Below, piece after piece: positions 45,085 to 54,088 of a DNA stretch of 64,000 nt. Origin of the DNA: Streptomyces sp. M92 (GTDB lineage Bacteria; Actinomycetota; Actinomycetes; Streptomycetales; Streptomycetaceae). Under the pieces are notes generated by a model. That model searched no databases and was not told the DNA's origin. It was given only the letters and a program-made list of their open reading frames with translations. Every line of letters starts with the position of its first letter. The stretch's first letter is position 1. The translations under genes and the position numbers were made by a program. The DNA is taken from assembly GCF_028473745.1 (NCBI RefSeq), contig NZ_CP101137.1, positions 496,001 to 560,000 on the forward strand. The letters run 5' to 3'.

Positions 45085-45162
45085 CACCCCCACCGAACGG
45101 CCACAGGCCGCCGCAGGCATCCACACCCCCACCGAACCCGCACAGGCCGCCGCAGGCGCCCC
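45085..45162. repeat. 39-bp imperfect tandem repeat
   Basis: Two 39-bp units (45085-45123 and 45124-45162) sharing CACCCCCACCGAAC and ACAGGCCGCCGCAGGC, in the spacer between the Rsm22-like gene and the serine hydrolase. Shorter related fragments flank them (for example CCGCAGGCACCC near 45045). No gene seen in the spacer. Confidence 0.65.
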
Positions 45163-45164
45163 GC

Positions 45165-46304
45165 TCAACCGCCGGAGGCAACCCGTACGGCCCGAGCCAC
45201 CCGAGTCCCCACCCCCGCCCGAGGCCCGTTGTCCGGTGCCCGGCGGCGCGGGTGGACCGTGTTGGCCAGCAGGATCGCGAACGTGTCCGTCGCCCGGTCG
45301 AGCACCAGCATCGTCCCGGTGAACCCGGTGTGCCCGGCCGCCCCCCGCCCCGCCAGCTCCCCCATGAACCACGGCTGGTCGAGGGCGAACCCCAGCCCCG
45401 GCCCGGTCAGCAGCAGCTCCACGAAGTCCGGCCCGAGGATCCGCGCCGGCCCGTACGACCCGCCCGCCAGCAGCGCCCGGCAGAACACCGACAGGTCCCG
45501 CGCGGTCGAGAACAGCCCCGCATGGCCCGCCACCCCGCCCAGCGCCCACGCGTTCTCGTCGTGCACGACCCCCCGCAGCATCCCCCGGTCCGCCTTGGCC
45601 CACGGCCGCCGCTGATCCTCCGTCGCCGCCGCCCCCGGGCACGGCCCGAACCGCGTCGCCGTCATGCCCAGCGGCCGGGTGATCCCGTCGCGGACGAGGA
45701 CGTCGAGCGTCCGCCCGGTGATGCGCTCCAGGACGTGCTGGAGGAGCAGCATGTTCAGGTCCGAGTAGCAGTACGTCCCCGGCACCCCCACCGGCGGCTC
45801 CGCCCGCAGCCTCCGCAGCCGCTCCTCCCCGTCGGCGCAGTCGTACAGCGGCAGCTCGGGCCGCAGCCCCGACGTGTGCGTGAGCAGCTGACGCACCGTG
45901 ATCCCGTGCACCGCCGCCGCCCGGAAGTCCGGCAGGTACGCCCCGACCCGCGCGTCGATGCCGAGCGTGCCCCGCTCGATCTGCTGCACGGCGGCGACGG
46001 CGGTGAACACCTTCGTCAGGGAGGCCAGGTCGAAGGGCGTACCGACGGCCATCGGCACCCGCGCCCGCTCGGGCAGCTCCACGCCCGCGTCGGCGCGCGC
46101 GTCGTAGGCCGAGTAGCGCACGGCCCACCCCGCCGCCTCCTCCACGGCGAGCACGGGCCCGCGCCCCACGGCGACGACGGCCCCCGCCGCCCAGGGCCGC
46201 TCCCCGACCGTGAGACCGTGCACCTCTTCCACGGCAAGGCGAAGCTGCTCGGGGTCGAGCCCGGCCCGCTCCGGGGTGCCGTGACGCAGTCTCGGGGCGC
46301 TCAG
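45165..46304 (-). CDS. Serine hydrolase (class C beta-lactamase/CubicO fold)
   Basis: About 380 residues with the penicillin-binding fold: SxxK motif in SLTKVFTAVAAVQ, YxN-like YSDLNMLLL, and a C-terminal HTGFTGT block in place of KTG. Such enzymes are esterases, peptidases or beta-lactamases; the substrate is unknown. The start is odd: homologous N-terminal sequence (LSAPRLRHGTPERAGLD) continues up to a CTG at 46304 that overlaps the stop of the upstream MFS gene (CTGA). No ATG or GTG is available there. The first conventional in-frame start is GTG 46232, which would delete about 24 residues. Confidence 0.8.
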   Translation of the reverse strand: MSAPRLRHGTPERAGLDPEQLRLAVEEVHGLTVGERPWAAGAVVAVGRGPVLAVEEAAGWAVRYSAYDARADAGVELPERARVPMAVGTPFDLASLTKVFTAVAAVQQIERGTLGIDARVGAYLPDFRAAAVHGITVRQLLTHTSGLRPELPLYDCADGEERLRRLRAEPPVGVPGTYCYSDLNMLLLQHVLERITGRTLDVLVRDGITRPLGMTATRFGPCPGAAATEDQRRPWAKADRGMLRGVVHDENAWALGGVAGHAGLFSTARDLSVFCRALLAGGSYGPARILGPDFVELLLTGPGLGFALDQPWFMGELAGRGAAGHTGFTGTMLVLDRATDTFAILLANTVHPRRRAPDNGPRAGVGTRVARAVRVASGG

Positions 46305-47608
46305 CTCTCTTCTCCCTCCGCGGGACGACGGCACATCCCGGCGAAGAAGGCGAGCGCCACCACCGCCGCGACGAGCTGCACCACGGCCATCGGCAGGGCG
46401 GTGTCCTCGCCCGCGATCCCGACCAGCGGCGAGGCGACGGCACCGATGAGGAAGGAGGACGTGCCGAGCAGCGCCGAGGCGGAGCCGGCCGACTTCTTCA
46501 CCCGCATCAGCGCCAGCGCCTGCGTGTTGGGCAGGCTGATGCCCATCGCCGACATCAGCACGAACAGCGCGGCGGCGACCGGCACGAGTCCGACCTCGCC
46601 GAAGACGCCGAGGGACATCAGCAGCAGGGCGGTCGCGGCGGCGATGACGATGAGGAGCCCGAGGACCAGTACCCGGTCCAGCCGCACCCGCCCGACGAGG
46701 ATCTTTCCGTTGATCTGCCCCACCACGACCAGCCCGATCGAGTTGAGCCCGAACAGCAGGCTGAACGTCTGCGGCGAGGCCCCGTAGATCTCCTGGATGA
46801 CGAACGGCGACGCGGAGATGTAGGCGAACAGCGAGGCGAAGGCGAACCCGCCCGCGAGCATGTACCCGGTGAAGGCCCGGTCGGCGAGCAGCCCCCGCAT
46901 GGCGCGCAGCGTGTCGCCGACCCCGCCCTCGTGCCGCTCCCCCTCCGGCAGCGTCTCGGGCAGCTTGGCCCACACGAAGACGCCCAGCGCCACCCCCACC
47001 ACCGTGAGCACGACGAAGACGCCCCGCCAGTCCGTCACCCGCAGGATCTGCCCGCCGATGAGCGGCGCGACGACGGGCGCGACCCCGGAGATCAGCATGA
47101 GGGTGGAGAAGAAGCGGGCCATGGCGACACCGTCGTAGAGGTCGCGTACGACGGCCCGGGCGATGACGATCGCGGCGGCCCCCGCGAGGCCCTGCGCCAG
47201 GCGGAAGGCGACCAGCAGTTCCACGGTGGGCGCCAGCGCGCACAGCGCGGTGGCGACGACGTAGACGGCGAGGCCGGTCAGCAGGGGACGCCGCCGCCCC
47301 CACTTGTCGCTCATCGGCCCGACCACGAGCTGCCCGAGCGCCATGCCGGCCAGGCAGGCGGTGAGCGTGAGCTGCACGGTGGCGGCGGGCGCGCCCAGGG
47401 CCCGGGTGACCTCCGGGAGCGCGGGGAGGTACATGTCCATCGCCAGCGGCGGCGTCGCGGTCAGCCCGCCGAGGAGCAGCGTGACGAGCAGCCCGGCACG
47501 GCGGGCCCCGCGGACGTCGCCGTCGTGTGGCGCGTCCGTGGGTGAGGTGCGTGAGGTGATGGTCGGTTGCGGTGGTGTGTGCGGTATGGACGGCCCGCGC
47601 TCGGGCAT
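46301..47608 (-). CDS. MFS multidrug transporter, Bcr/CflA family
   Basis: 435 residues with 12 predicted membrane helices. The Bcr/CflA pattern is present: AMDMYLPALPEVTRALG at helix 1, GQLVVGPMSDKWGRRRPLL in loop 2/3, and FRLAQGLAGAAAIVIARAVVRD-type helix 4-5 (RLAQGLAGAAAIVIARAVVR). Probably a proton-coupled exporter of drugs or metabolites. ATG 47608 has GAGGGAGGGG upstream; a GTG at 47638 is less likely. It is coupled to the downstream serine hydrolase (overlapping stop/start) and divergent from the oxidoreductase gene. Confidence 0.9.
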   Translation of the reverse strand: MPERGPSIPHTPPQPTITSRTSPTDAPHDGDVRGARRAGLLVTLLLGGLTATPPLAMDMYLPALPEVTRALGAPAATVQLTLTACLAGMALGQLVVGPMSDKWGRRRPLLTGLAVYVVATALCALAPTVELLVAFRLAQGLAGAAAIVIARAVVRDLYDGVAMARFFSTLMLISGVAPVVAPLIGGQILRVTDWRGVFVVLTVVGVALGVFVWAKLPETLPEGERHEGGVGDTLRAMRGLLADRAFTGYMLAGGFAFASLFAYISASPFVIQEIYGASPQTFSLLFGLNSIGLVVVGQINGKILVGRVRLDRVLVLGLLIVIAAATALLLMSLGVFGEVGLVPVAAALFVLMSAMGISLPNTQALALMRVKKSAGSASALLGTSSFLIGAVASPLVGIAGEDTALPMAVVQLVAAVVALAFFAGMCRRPAEGEES

Positions 47609-47716
47609 GTGCCCCTCCCTCTTCGACAGATCCGGCACCTATGCTCTCAGCTCGTACGGTCTTGAACGAACACGGAAACGAACAGACTCGAACGACCTGA
47701 GCGAGGGTGGGGCAGG

Positions 47717-48748
47717 GTGTCAGCGGTGACCGGGCAGAAGGTGCGCTGGGGGATTCTGGCGACCGGTGGAATGGCGGCGACGTTCACGGCGGATCTGGTC
47801 GATCTGCCGGACGCGAAGGTCGTGGCGGTGGCGTCGCGGACCGAGGCGTCGGCGAAGGGGTTCGCGGAGCGGTTCGGGATACCGCGGGCGTACGGCGGCT
47901 GGGAGGCCCTCGCCCGGGACGAGGACGTGGACGTGGTGTACGTCGCCACCCCGCACTCCGCGCACCGAGCGGCGGCCGGCCTGTGCCTGGAGGCGGGCCG
48001 CAACGTGCTCTGCGAGAAGCCGTTCACGCTGAACGCGCGCGAGGCGGCGGAACTGGTCGCGCTCGCCCGCGCGAACGACCGCTTCCTGATGGAAGCGATG
48101 TGGATGTACTGCAACCCGCTGGTGCGGCGCCTGAAGGCGCTGGTCGACGACGGCGCGATCGGCGAGGTCCGCAGCGTCCAGGCGGACTTCGGGCTCGCCG
48201 GCCCCTTCCCTCCCACCCACCGGCTGCGCGACCCGGCGCAGGGCGGCGGCGCGCTGCTCGACCTGGGCGTGTACCCGGTGTCGTTCGCGCAGTTGCTGCT
48301 CGGCGAGCCGTCGGACGTCGCCGCGCGGGCGGTGCTGTCGGAGGAGGGCGTGGACCTCCAGACGGGCGCCCTGCTCACCTACGACAGCGGCGCCCTGGCC
48401 TCCGTGCACTGCTCCATCACCGGCGGCACGCCCAACTCCGCCTCGGTCACCGGGTCCCGGGGCCGCGTCGACGTGCCGTACGGCTTCTTCTTCCCGGACC
48501 ACTTCGTGCTGCACCGCGACGGCAAGGAACCCGAGGAGTTCCGGGCCGACCCGGCGGACGGGCCCCGGGCCAGCCTGGCGCACGAGGCCCGGGAGGTGAT
48601 GCGGGCCCTGCGGGCCGGTGAGAACGAGTCGCCGCTGGTCCCGCTGGACGGCACGCTGGCCGTGATGCGGACGCTCGACGCGATCCGGGACCGCGTCGGC
48701 GTCCGCTACCCGGGAGAGACGGAGGCGCCGGTCGTCACGCCGGCTTGA
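47717..48748 (+). CDS. Gfo/Idh/MocA-family oxidoreductase
   Basis: 343 residues: Rossmann domain (VRWGILATGGMAATFTADLV, VVAVASRTEASAKGFAERFG), the conserved ECK-like block NVLCEKPFTLN with the catalytic Lys, and the C-terminal alpha/beta domain (GGGALLDLGVYPVSF). NAD(P)-dependent oxidation or reduction of a sugar or related polyol; substrate unknown. It starts with GTG at 47717 (GTG 47726 also possible) after GAGGGTGGGGCAGG. Its last 14 nt overlap the convergent phoD gene. Confidence 0.9.
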   Translation: MSAVTGQKVRWGILATGGMAATFTADLVDLPDAKVVAVASRTEASAKGFAERFGIPRAYGGWEALARDEDVDVVYVATPHSAHRAAAGLCLEAGRNVLCEKPFTLNAREAAELVALARANDRFLMEAMWMYCNPLVRRLKALVDDGAIGEVRSVQADFGLAGPFPPTHRLRDPAQGGGALLDLGVYPVSFAQLLLGEPSDVAARAVLSEEGVDLQTGALLTYDSGALASVHCSITGGTPNSASVTGSRGRVDVPYGFFFPDHFVLHRDGKEPEEFRADPADGPRASLAHEAREVMRALRAGENESPLVPLDGTLAVMRTLDAIRDRVGVRYPGETEAPVVTPA

Positions 48749-50390
48749 GCCCCTGCTCCCCCACCTCCGTCACGAAGGACGCGGCGGTCGTGAGCGGCGC
48801 CCCCTCGGTGGTGACGTGGGAGACCGTCTTGAAGTCGGCGCGCGCCACCTCGCGGCCGAGCGAGACGGTCGTGTAGCCGCGCAGCCCGCTGTAGAACCTC
48901 AGGTGCGGGTTGGCGGCCATGAGGGTGTCCCAGTTGGACGGCTTCGCGGAGCCGTCGCGCCCGCTGGTGACGGAGGTGGTGACGATCTCGGTGCCCAGGG
49001 TCCGGGAGCCGGGGTCCTCGAAGTCGCGCTTGATGTCGAAGCCGTAGTGCACGTGCACGTCGCCGGTGAGGACCATCAGGTTCTCGACGCCGGCGGCCTG
49101 CGCGCCGGCCAGCAGCCGCTCGCGGGAGGCCGGGTAGCCGTCCCAGGAGTCCATGGAGACCTTGGACGGGGTGCTGGTCGAGTTGAACCGCTGCGAGAAG
49201 GTGACCTGCTGGGGCACCACGTTCCACAGGGCGTCGGACCGGTGCCAGCCGTTGATCAGCCAGCGTTCCTGGGCGTCGCCGGTCATCGTGCGGCCCGGGT
49301 TCTCGGACTCGGGGCCGGGGAACTGCCAGCCGTCGCCGTAGGCCTGGTTGGAGCGGTACTGGCGGGTGTCGAGCACGTCGAACTGGGCGAGCCGCCCCCA
49401 GTGCAGGCGGCGGTACAGCCTCAGGTCCGCCCCGTCGGGGAGCTGGGGCCGGCGCAGCGGCATGTTCTCCCAGTACGCCCGGTAGGCGGCGGCCCGCCGG
49501 ATCAGGAACTCCTCCGGCGGCACGCTGTTCTCGGGCGTCTCGCCGGCGTAGTTGTTCTCGGTCTCGTGGTCGTCCCAGGTGACGACGAACGGGTGCGCGG
49601 CGTGGGCGGCCCTGAGGTCGGGGTCGGACTTGTAGAGGGCGTACCGCAGGCGGTAGTCCTCCAGCGTCACCGTCTCGCGGTCGAAGAGGTCCGGCAGGGT
49701 GCCCTCGGGGTAGGCGCGGGAGCCCGCGCTGGAGTTGACGGCGTACTCGTACAGGTAGTCGCCGAGGTGGAGGACGACGTCCACGTCCTCCTTCGCCAGG
49801 TGCCGGTACGCGGTGTAGTGGCCCTGGTCGTAACGCTGGCAGGAGACCACGCCGAAGGTCAGGTCGGAGGCCCGGCTGCGGGGCGCGGGCGCGGTGCGGG
49901 TGCGGCCGGCCGGGCTGACGTACCGTCCGGCGCGGAAGCGGTAGTGGTAGACGTGGCCGGGGGCGAGGTGGTCGACCTCGACGTGCACGGTGTGGTGGAA
50001 CTCGGGGTGTGCGGTGGCCCGGCCCCGTCTGACCACGCGGCGGAAGCGTTCGTCGAGGGCCAGCTCCCAGCTCACGTCGATCCGTTTCGCGGGCAGTCCG
50101 CTGTCGGCCTGGTACGGGACCGGGGCCAGGCGTGTCCACAGCAGGACGGAGCCGGGCTGCGGGTCGCCGGAGGCGACGCCGAGCGTGAAGGGGTCGTCGG
50201 TGAGGTGCGCCGCGTCGAGTTCGGCGGCGCTCGCGGTGCCGGCGGCCGGCAGGTTGACGGAGAAGGCGAGCGCCGCGGCGGCGCCGGTGACGGTCAGGAA
50301 GCGGCGGCGGCCCAGCCGGCGGGCGGCGGCGCGGAGTTCGGGGGCGTGCCCGGGCCCGTCGGTCCGGGCCTGGTGGTGCGCGGGTGTCAT
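48735..50390 (-). CDS. phoD: Secreted alkaline phosphatase PhoD
   Basis: Tat-exported phosphodiesterase/phosphatase that releases phosphate from extracellular esters and wall teichoic acid. 551 residues with a twin-arginine signal (RRLGRRRFLTVTGAAAALAF), an N-terminal beta domain (FTLGVASGDPQPGSVLLWTR), and the PhoD metallophosphatase domain (VSCQRYDQGHYTAY, HLGDYLYEY, TWDDHETENNY, LTGDVHVHYGF). GGGAGGAA lies 7 nt before the ATG at 50390. I did not find a convincing PHO box upstream. Convergent with the oxidoreductase by 14 nt. Confidence 0.95.
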   Translation of the reverse strand: MTPAHHQARTDGPGHAPELRAAARRLGRRRFLTVTGAAAALAFSVNLPAAGTASAAELDAAHLTDDPFTLGVASGDPQPGSVLLWTRLAPVPYQADSGLPAKRIDVSWELALDERFRRVVRRGRATAHPEFHHTVHVEVDHLAPGHVYHYRFRAGRYVSPAGRTRTAPAPRSRASDLTFGVVSCQRYDQGHYTAYRHLAKEDVDVVLHLGDYLYEYAVNSSAGSRAYPEGTLPDLFDRETVTLEDYRLRYALYKSDPDLRAAHAAHPFVVTWDDHETENNYAGETPENSVPPEEFLIRRAAAYRAYWENMPLRRPQLPDGADLRLYRRLHWGRLAQFDVLDTRQYRSNQAYGDGWQFPGPESENPGRTMTGDAQERWLINGWHRSDALWNVVPQQVTFSQRFNSTSTPSKVSMDSWDGYPASRERLLAGAQAAGVENLMVLTGDVHVHYGFDIKRDFEDPGSRTLGTEIVTTSVTSGRDGSAKPSNWDTLMAANPHLRFYSGLRGYTTVSLGREVARADFKTVSHVTTEGAPLTTAASFVTEVGEQGLKPA

Positions 50391-50522
50391 CCGTTCCTCC
50401 CCTTGCGGTGGTTGCAGGGGGCATTCGAATGGCCGGGGACGACCCTGGCTTGGCGCGGACATGGCGAACCCATGTCGGACGGATGAGTTCCGCATGATCG
50501 GCCACGCGTACGCTGCCGACTC

Positions 50523-51314
50523 ATGAACACCGTGAGAACCGCCGCCGAGGAGAACACCGGCGCGCAGAAGGTAGCCCTCGTCACGGGAGCCGGCTCCGGC
50601 ATCGGCCGGGCGGTCACCGTCGAACTGCTCGCGGCCGGCTGGTCGGTGGCCCTGGCCGGCCGACGCGTGGAGACACTGGAGGAAACGGCCGCCCAGGCCC
50701 CCGCCGGCGGTGGGACGGCGCTCCCCGTCCGCGCCGACGTGTCACGCCCCGAGGACGTGGCCGCCCTGTTCGACGCCGTACGCGACCGCTTCGGGCGGCT
50801 CGACCTGCTGTTCAACAACGCGGGGACGTTCGGTCCCGGCGGGGTGCCGGTCGAGGAGCTGCCCTACGAGGCGTGGCGGCACGTGGTGGACACCAACCTC
50901 AACGGCGCGTTCCTGTGCGCACAGGCGGCGTACCGGCAGATGAAGGAGCAGGAGCCGCAGGGCGGCCGGATCATCAACAACGGCTCGATCTCGGCGCACA
51001 CCCCGCGCCCGCACTCGGTGGCGTACACGGCGACCAAGCACGCGCTGACCGGCCTGACCAAGTCACTGTCCCTGGACGGCAGGCCCTACGGCATCGCGGT
51101 CGGCCAGATCGACATCGGCAACGCGGCGACCGACATGACGGCGGGCATGCGGACCGGCGCGCTCCAGGCCGACGGCCGGACGGTGCCCGAGCCGGTGATG
51201 GACGTGGCCGACGTGGCGCGCACGGTACGGCACATGGCCGAACTCCCGCTGGAGGCGAACGTGCAGTTCGCGACGGTCATGGCGACGGCGATGCCGTACG
51301 TGGGCCGCGGCTGA
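50523..51314 (+). CDS. Short-chain dehydrogenase/reductase
   Basis: 263 residues, classical SDR: cofactor loop [12 protein letters not shown] (TGxxxGxG), NNAG motif, catalytic Ser in [10 protein letters not shown] and the YTATK (YxxxK) pair. NADP(H) preference is suggested by the Arg-containing [10 protein letters not shown]. The substrate is unknown. The ATG at 50523 has no SD; TACGCT stands 8 nt before it, so the transcript is probably leaderless. It is divergent from phoD. Confidence 0.92.
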   Translation: MNTVRTAAEENTGAQKVALVTGAGSGIGRAVTVELLAAGWSVALAGRRVETLEETAAQAPAGGGTALPVRADVSRPEDVAALFDAVRDRFGRLDLLFNNAGTFGPGGVPVEELPYEAWRHVVDTNLNGAFLCAQAAYRQMKEQEPQGGRIINNGSISAHTPRPHSVAYTATKHALTGLTKSLSLDGRPYGIAVGQIDIGNAATDMTAGMRTGALQADGRTVPEPVMDVADVARTVRHMAELPLEANVQFATVMATAMPYVGRG

Positions 51315-51362
51315 GGAAGGACCGCGGGAGGCAACCCCTGGATCCACACAATCGGAATATCA

Positions 51363-51558
51363 AAGTCCGCAGTATTGCGGCCGGTGGCGGACTTATGCTC
51401 AACTCTCCTTCACCAGAGCTTCACAGATGGAAGCCAGAACTTCCACGAAGCTCGGCGAGCCACACCGAGGGGGGAGGCGGCAGCCGTGCCGCCGCGCCGG
51501 TTGGGGGTGGATTCCGCGTGGGACCGCGGGAACACACCGGTGAGCGGCACGGCTGCCG
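51363..51558 (+). ncRNA. Multi-hairpin structured intergenic element, unassigned
   Basis: A 275-nt spacer between convergent genes folds into a series of perfect helices. They are AAGTCCGC/GCGGACTT (51363-51370, 51387-51394); GAGCTTC/GAAGCTC (51416-51422, 51447-51453) enclosing TGGAAG/CTTCCA; CTCGG/CCGAG (51451-51455, 51465-51469); and CGGCAGCCGTGCCG/CGGCACGGCTGCCG (51478-51491, 51545-51558). The last encloses CCGGT/ACCGG and CCGCG/CGCGG. TTTT follows at 51561. Too ordered for chance and not a known RNA that I recognise. Strand is uncertain because inverted repeats read alike on both. Confidence 0.45.
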
Positions 51559-51582
51559 CGTTTTCGTGCCTGCTTACGCCAC

Positions 51583-51909
51583 TTACGCCTGACCGGTCTC
51601 GAACCGCGCGATCCGGCCGTCGTCGTCCACGGTGAAGTCCCACCGCGTACGCATCTCGCCCCAGGTGTCGTTGCGGTAGCGGGCGATGAGGGCGCGGCCG
51701 CCGTTCGACTCGTTCTCGACGTCCAGGTGCCCGTTGGACGAGAAGATCTCGTGGTCGATCCACTGGGCGAGGTCCCGGTCGTCCCCGTCGTCGGCCATGG
51801 TGGCGTCCGGCGCGAGGGTCGCGAGGAAGGCGTCGCGGTCGTGGGCGTTGACGGCGGCCACGAAGGCGCGGACGGCCGGGTCGCTCAGTCGCGTGGTCTG
51901 AATCGTCAT
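51583..51909 (-). CDS. SnoaL-like (NTF2-fold) protein
   Basis: 108 residues with the NTF2-like cone pattern: VRAFVAAVNAHDRDAFLATL, WIDHEIFSSNGH, and a C-terminal TRWDFTVDDDGRIARFETGQ. The family includes small-molecule isomerases and hydratases as well as binding proteins; no specific role can be named. ATG 51909 is used; no SD is visible, and a GTG at 51933 is an alternative start. The stop lies 25 nt from the structured element. Confidence 0.78.
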   Translation of the reverse strand: MTIQTTRLSDPAVRAFVAAVNAHDRDAFLATLAPDATMADDGDDRDLAQWIDHEIFSSNGHLDVENESNGGRALIARYRNDTWGEMRTRWDFTVDDDGRIARFETGQA

Positions 51910-52102
51910 GCCGGCCAGAGTCACACCGCCCACGACACCCCGCCACCCGACCGTCGGCCCGCTCGCCCGCCCGCCCCCCTCTCCTGCCCCTCCCCTTCAC
52001 CCGAACGGCGTCCGCGAAAGGTCCGCACGGCAGCGGCGGGCGACGGTGGATGGTGAGTGATGAGTGGTGCGACGATCCACCGTCCGCGAGGGAGTCGACG
52101 AC

Positions 52103-52645
52103 GTGAACTGTTATGACCGGCGTGATCTGGGCCTGCTGCTGCTCCGGCTGGGCACCGGCGGTGTCCTGGCCGCACACGGCGCGCAGAAGCTGCTCGGCTG
52201 GTTCGGCGGTGGGGGCATCGAGGGGACCGGCCAGGCCATGGAGGCCATGGGCTACGCGCCCGGCCGGGCCAGCGCCACCGCGGCGGGCCTCGCGGAGGCC
52301 GGCGGCGGAACCCTGCTGGCGCTGGGCCTGGCCACCCCGGCCGCGGGCGCGGCGGCGGCCGGCGCGATGGCGGGCGCCGCGGCGGTGCACGCCCCCAACG
52401 GCTTCTTCGCCCAGGCCGGCGGCTACGAGTACGCGGTCTCCCTCGGCCTGACGGCGGCGGGCCTCGCGGTCTCGGGCCCGGGCCGCTACTCCCTGGACCA
52501 CGCCCTCGGCCACGCGGTCAACCGGAACTGGATGGTCCCGGCCGCGCTGGCGGTGACGGCGGCGGCCGCGGTGGCGATCGTCGGGGCCCGGAACAAGCGG
52601 GTCCGGAAGGCGGCGGAGGGCGAGCAGGAGCCCCTGTTCGACTGA
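52103..52645 (+). CDS. DoxX-family membrane protein
   Basis: 180 residues with four membrane helices and the DoxX N-terminal pattern (DLGLLLLRLGTGGVLAAHGA, QKLLGWFGG). DoxX proteins are small quinone-linked or redox-associated membrane proteins; the specific role here is unknown. GTG 52103 is used because GCGAGGGAG lies 10 nt upstream. Confidence 0.88.
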   Translation: MNCYDRRDLGLLLLRLGTGGVLAAHGAQKLLGWFGGGGIEGTGQAMEAMGYAPGRASATAAGLAEAGGGTLLALGLATPAAGAAAAGAMAGAAAVHAPNGFFAQAGGYEYAVSLGLTAAGLAVSGPGRYSLDHALGHAVNRNWMVPAALAVTAAAAVAIVGARNKRVRKAAEGEQEPLFD

Positions 52646-52684
52646 CGTACCGCTCGCTCGCCGTCCCGTGGCAGGCTGCCCGCC

Positions 52685-53029
52685 ATGAACGACGACGACC
52701 ACGGCACCCCCACCGATGCGTGGGCCACCATCGACGCCCTGTGGAAGTGGCTGGAGGCGGACCAGCCCGTGGGCGGCAGGGAGGGCCTGCTGCTGCGGAT
52801 GCTGAAGCTGTCGGAGGAGGTCGGCGAGGTCTCCGAGGCGGTGATCGGCGCGACCGGCCAGAACCCGCGCAAGGGCGTCACCCACACGTGGGACGACGTC
52901 GAGGCGGAACTGTGCGACGTCGTGATCACGGCACTGGTGGCACTGCGCACGCTGACGCCTGACGCACGGGCGGTGTTCGACCGCCATCTGGCGCGGGTGG
53001 CAAAGCGGTCGCTGCCGCCCGGTACGTGA
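52685..53029 (+). CDS. MazG-like nucleotide pyrophosphohydrolase
   Basis: 114 residues, all-alpha NTP-PPase fold with the Mg-binding pattern KLSEEVGEVSEAVIG (EExxE) and the second ligand set WDDVEAELCDVVITAL (ExxD). Such proteins hydrolyse nucleoside triphosphates to the monophosphate and pyrophosphate, often as house-cleaning enzymes. A GGCAGGCT sequence lies 6 nt before the ATG. Single gene, 39 nt after the DoxX gene. Confidence 0.9.
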   Translation: MNDDDHGTPTDAWATIDALWKWLEADQPVGGREGLLLRMLKLSEEVGEVSEAVIGATGQNPRKGVTHTWDDVEAELCDVVITALVALRTLTPDARAVFDRHLARVAKRSLPPGT

Positions 53030-53073
53030 GGTGCCGGGCCCGGGAGCGGCGCCCCGGGCCCGTCCGACCGGGC

Positions 53074-54054
53074 TCAGCCCGTACGGCAGGAGACCGTCGG
53101 CCAGGTCCAGTTGCCGTTGGCCTGGATGGTGGCGCCCCAGTTGTTCCCGCTGCCGTTGGACTTGGCGGTCAGCACCTGGGCACTGGGGTAACCGGCGTTG
53201 ACGTTCCAGGTCGACATGACCCGGGCCGGGGACGGCACGTTCATCGTCACCGTCCAGTCACTGGCACCGCTCACGGAGACGTTGAGGTTGTACCGGTCCC
53301 CCCACCGCTGCCCGGCGGACAGGACGGCGGTACAGCCACCGCCCCCGCCACCGTCATTGCCACCGCCTTCGGGAGCGACGGCACGCCCGGTCCGCGGCGA
53401 GATCATGCCTGAGCACAGACCCTTGGCCGCCAGGGTCTGCGCGATGCGCGGAATGGCCGCGAGGGTGTTGGCGGGCCAGTCGTGCATGAGGACGACCTGG
53501 CCGTCGCCCGCCCGGGAGACGGCCTGCACGATCGCGTCGGTACTGGCGTTGTTCCAGTCCTGCGAGTCGACGTCCCAGATCACCTCGGTCAGCCCGTACT
53601 TGGCCTCGACCGACCGCAGCGTGGCGTTGGTCTCGCCGTACGGCGGACGGAAGAGCCTCGGCGTGCCGCCGCCCGCGTTCGCGATGGCCTGCTGGGTCCG
53701 GGAGATCTCCGAGTCCATCTGCGCCTGGCTCAGCTGAGTCATGTGCGGATGGGTGTAGCTGTGGTTGGCGACCCACATGCCGGCGTCGACCTGGGCCCGG
53801 ACCAGGGACGGGTTCTGGGCCGCGTACTGGCCCTGGTTGAACATGGTGGCCCTCAGCCCGTTCTGCCTGAGCGCGTTGAGCAGGGCCTGGGTGTTGCCGG
53901 ACGGGCCGTCGTCGAAGGTGAGCCCGACGTAGCCGTCGCAGGCGGCGGCCCGCGCGGGTGCGGCGTCGGCGGCGACGGTCCCGGCGGCGGCCAGCGCGGC
54001 GGCGGCGACGGCCGTGACCGCGGAACGCCAGGCCGGACGAGATCGCGTGCGCAT
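53074..54054 (-). CDS. axeA: Acetyl-xylan esterase (CE4 polysaccharide deacetylase) with C-terminal CBM2
   Basis: 326 residues: signal peptide, CE4 domain with TFDDGPS (catalytic base Asp and metal Asp), HSYTHPHM (metal His pair), RPPYGETN and MHDWP (second His). A Gly-rich linker and a CBM2-type xylan/cellulose-binding domain ([20 protein letters not shown]) follow. It removes acetyl groups from xylan for XlnB. It is 35 nt after the xylanase gene and probably co-transcribed, as in S. lividans xlnB-axeA. Its CBM is nearly identical in DNA to that of xlnB. AAGGAGGA before the ATG. Confidence 0.93.
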   Translation of the reverse strand: MRTRSRPAWRSAVTAVAAAALAAAGTVAADAAPARAAACDGYVGLTFDDGPSGNTQALLNALRQNGLRATMFNQGQYAAQNPSLVRAQVDAGMWVANHSYTHPHMTQLSQAQMDSEISRTQQAIANAGGGTPRLFRPPYGETNATLRSVEAKYGLTEVIWDVDSQDWNNASTDAIVQAVSRAGDGQVVLMHDWPANTLAAIPRIAQTLAAKGLCSGMISPRTGRAVAPEGGGNDGGGGGGCTAVLSAGQRWGDRYNLNVSVSGASDWTVTMNVPSPARVMSTWNVNAGYPSAQVLTAKSNGSGNNWGATIQANGNWTWPTVSCRTG

Positions 54055-54088
54055 CGGAGTGAGTCCTCCTTCCTCTCCCCCGGCGGTG

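Noticed and set aside
50391-50522. PHO box upstream of phoD
   Set aside because: A GGTTCGCCATG segment resembles one repeat unit, but a second good 11-bp unit is missing.
51427-51543. 38-codon open frame inside the structured element
   Set aside because: No SD and no Streptomyces codon pattern; the sequence is better explained by the hairpins.
51363-51558. c-di-AMP (ydaO) riboswitch
   Set aside because: Some GGGGTGGATTCC-like sequence is suggestive, but the conserved 3' strand is missing and no downstream target gene exists on either strand.
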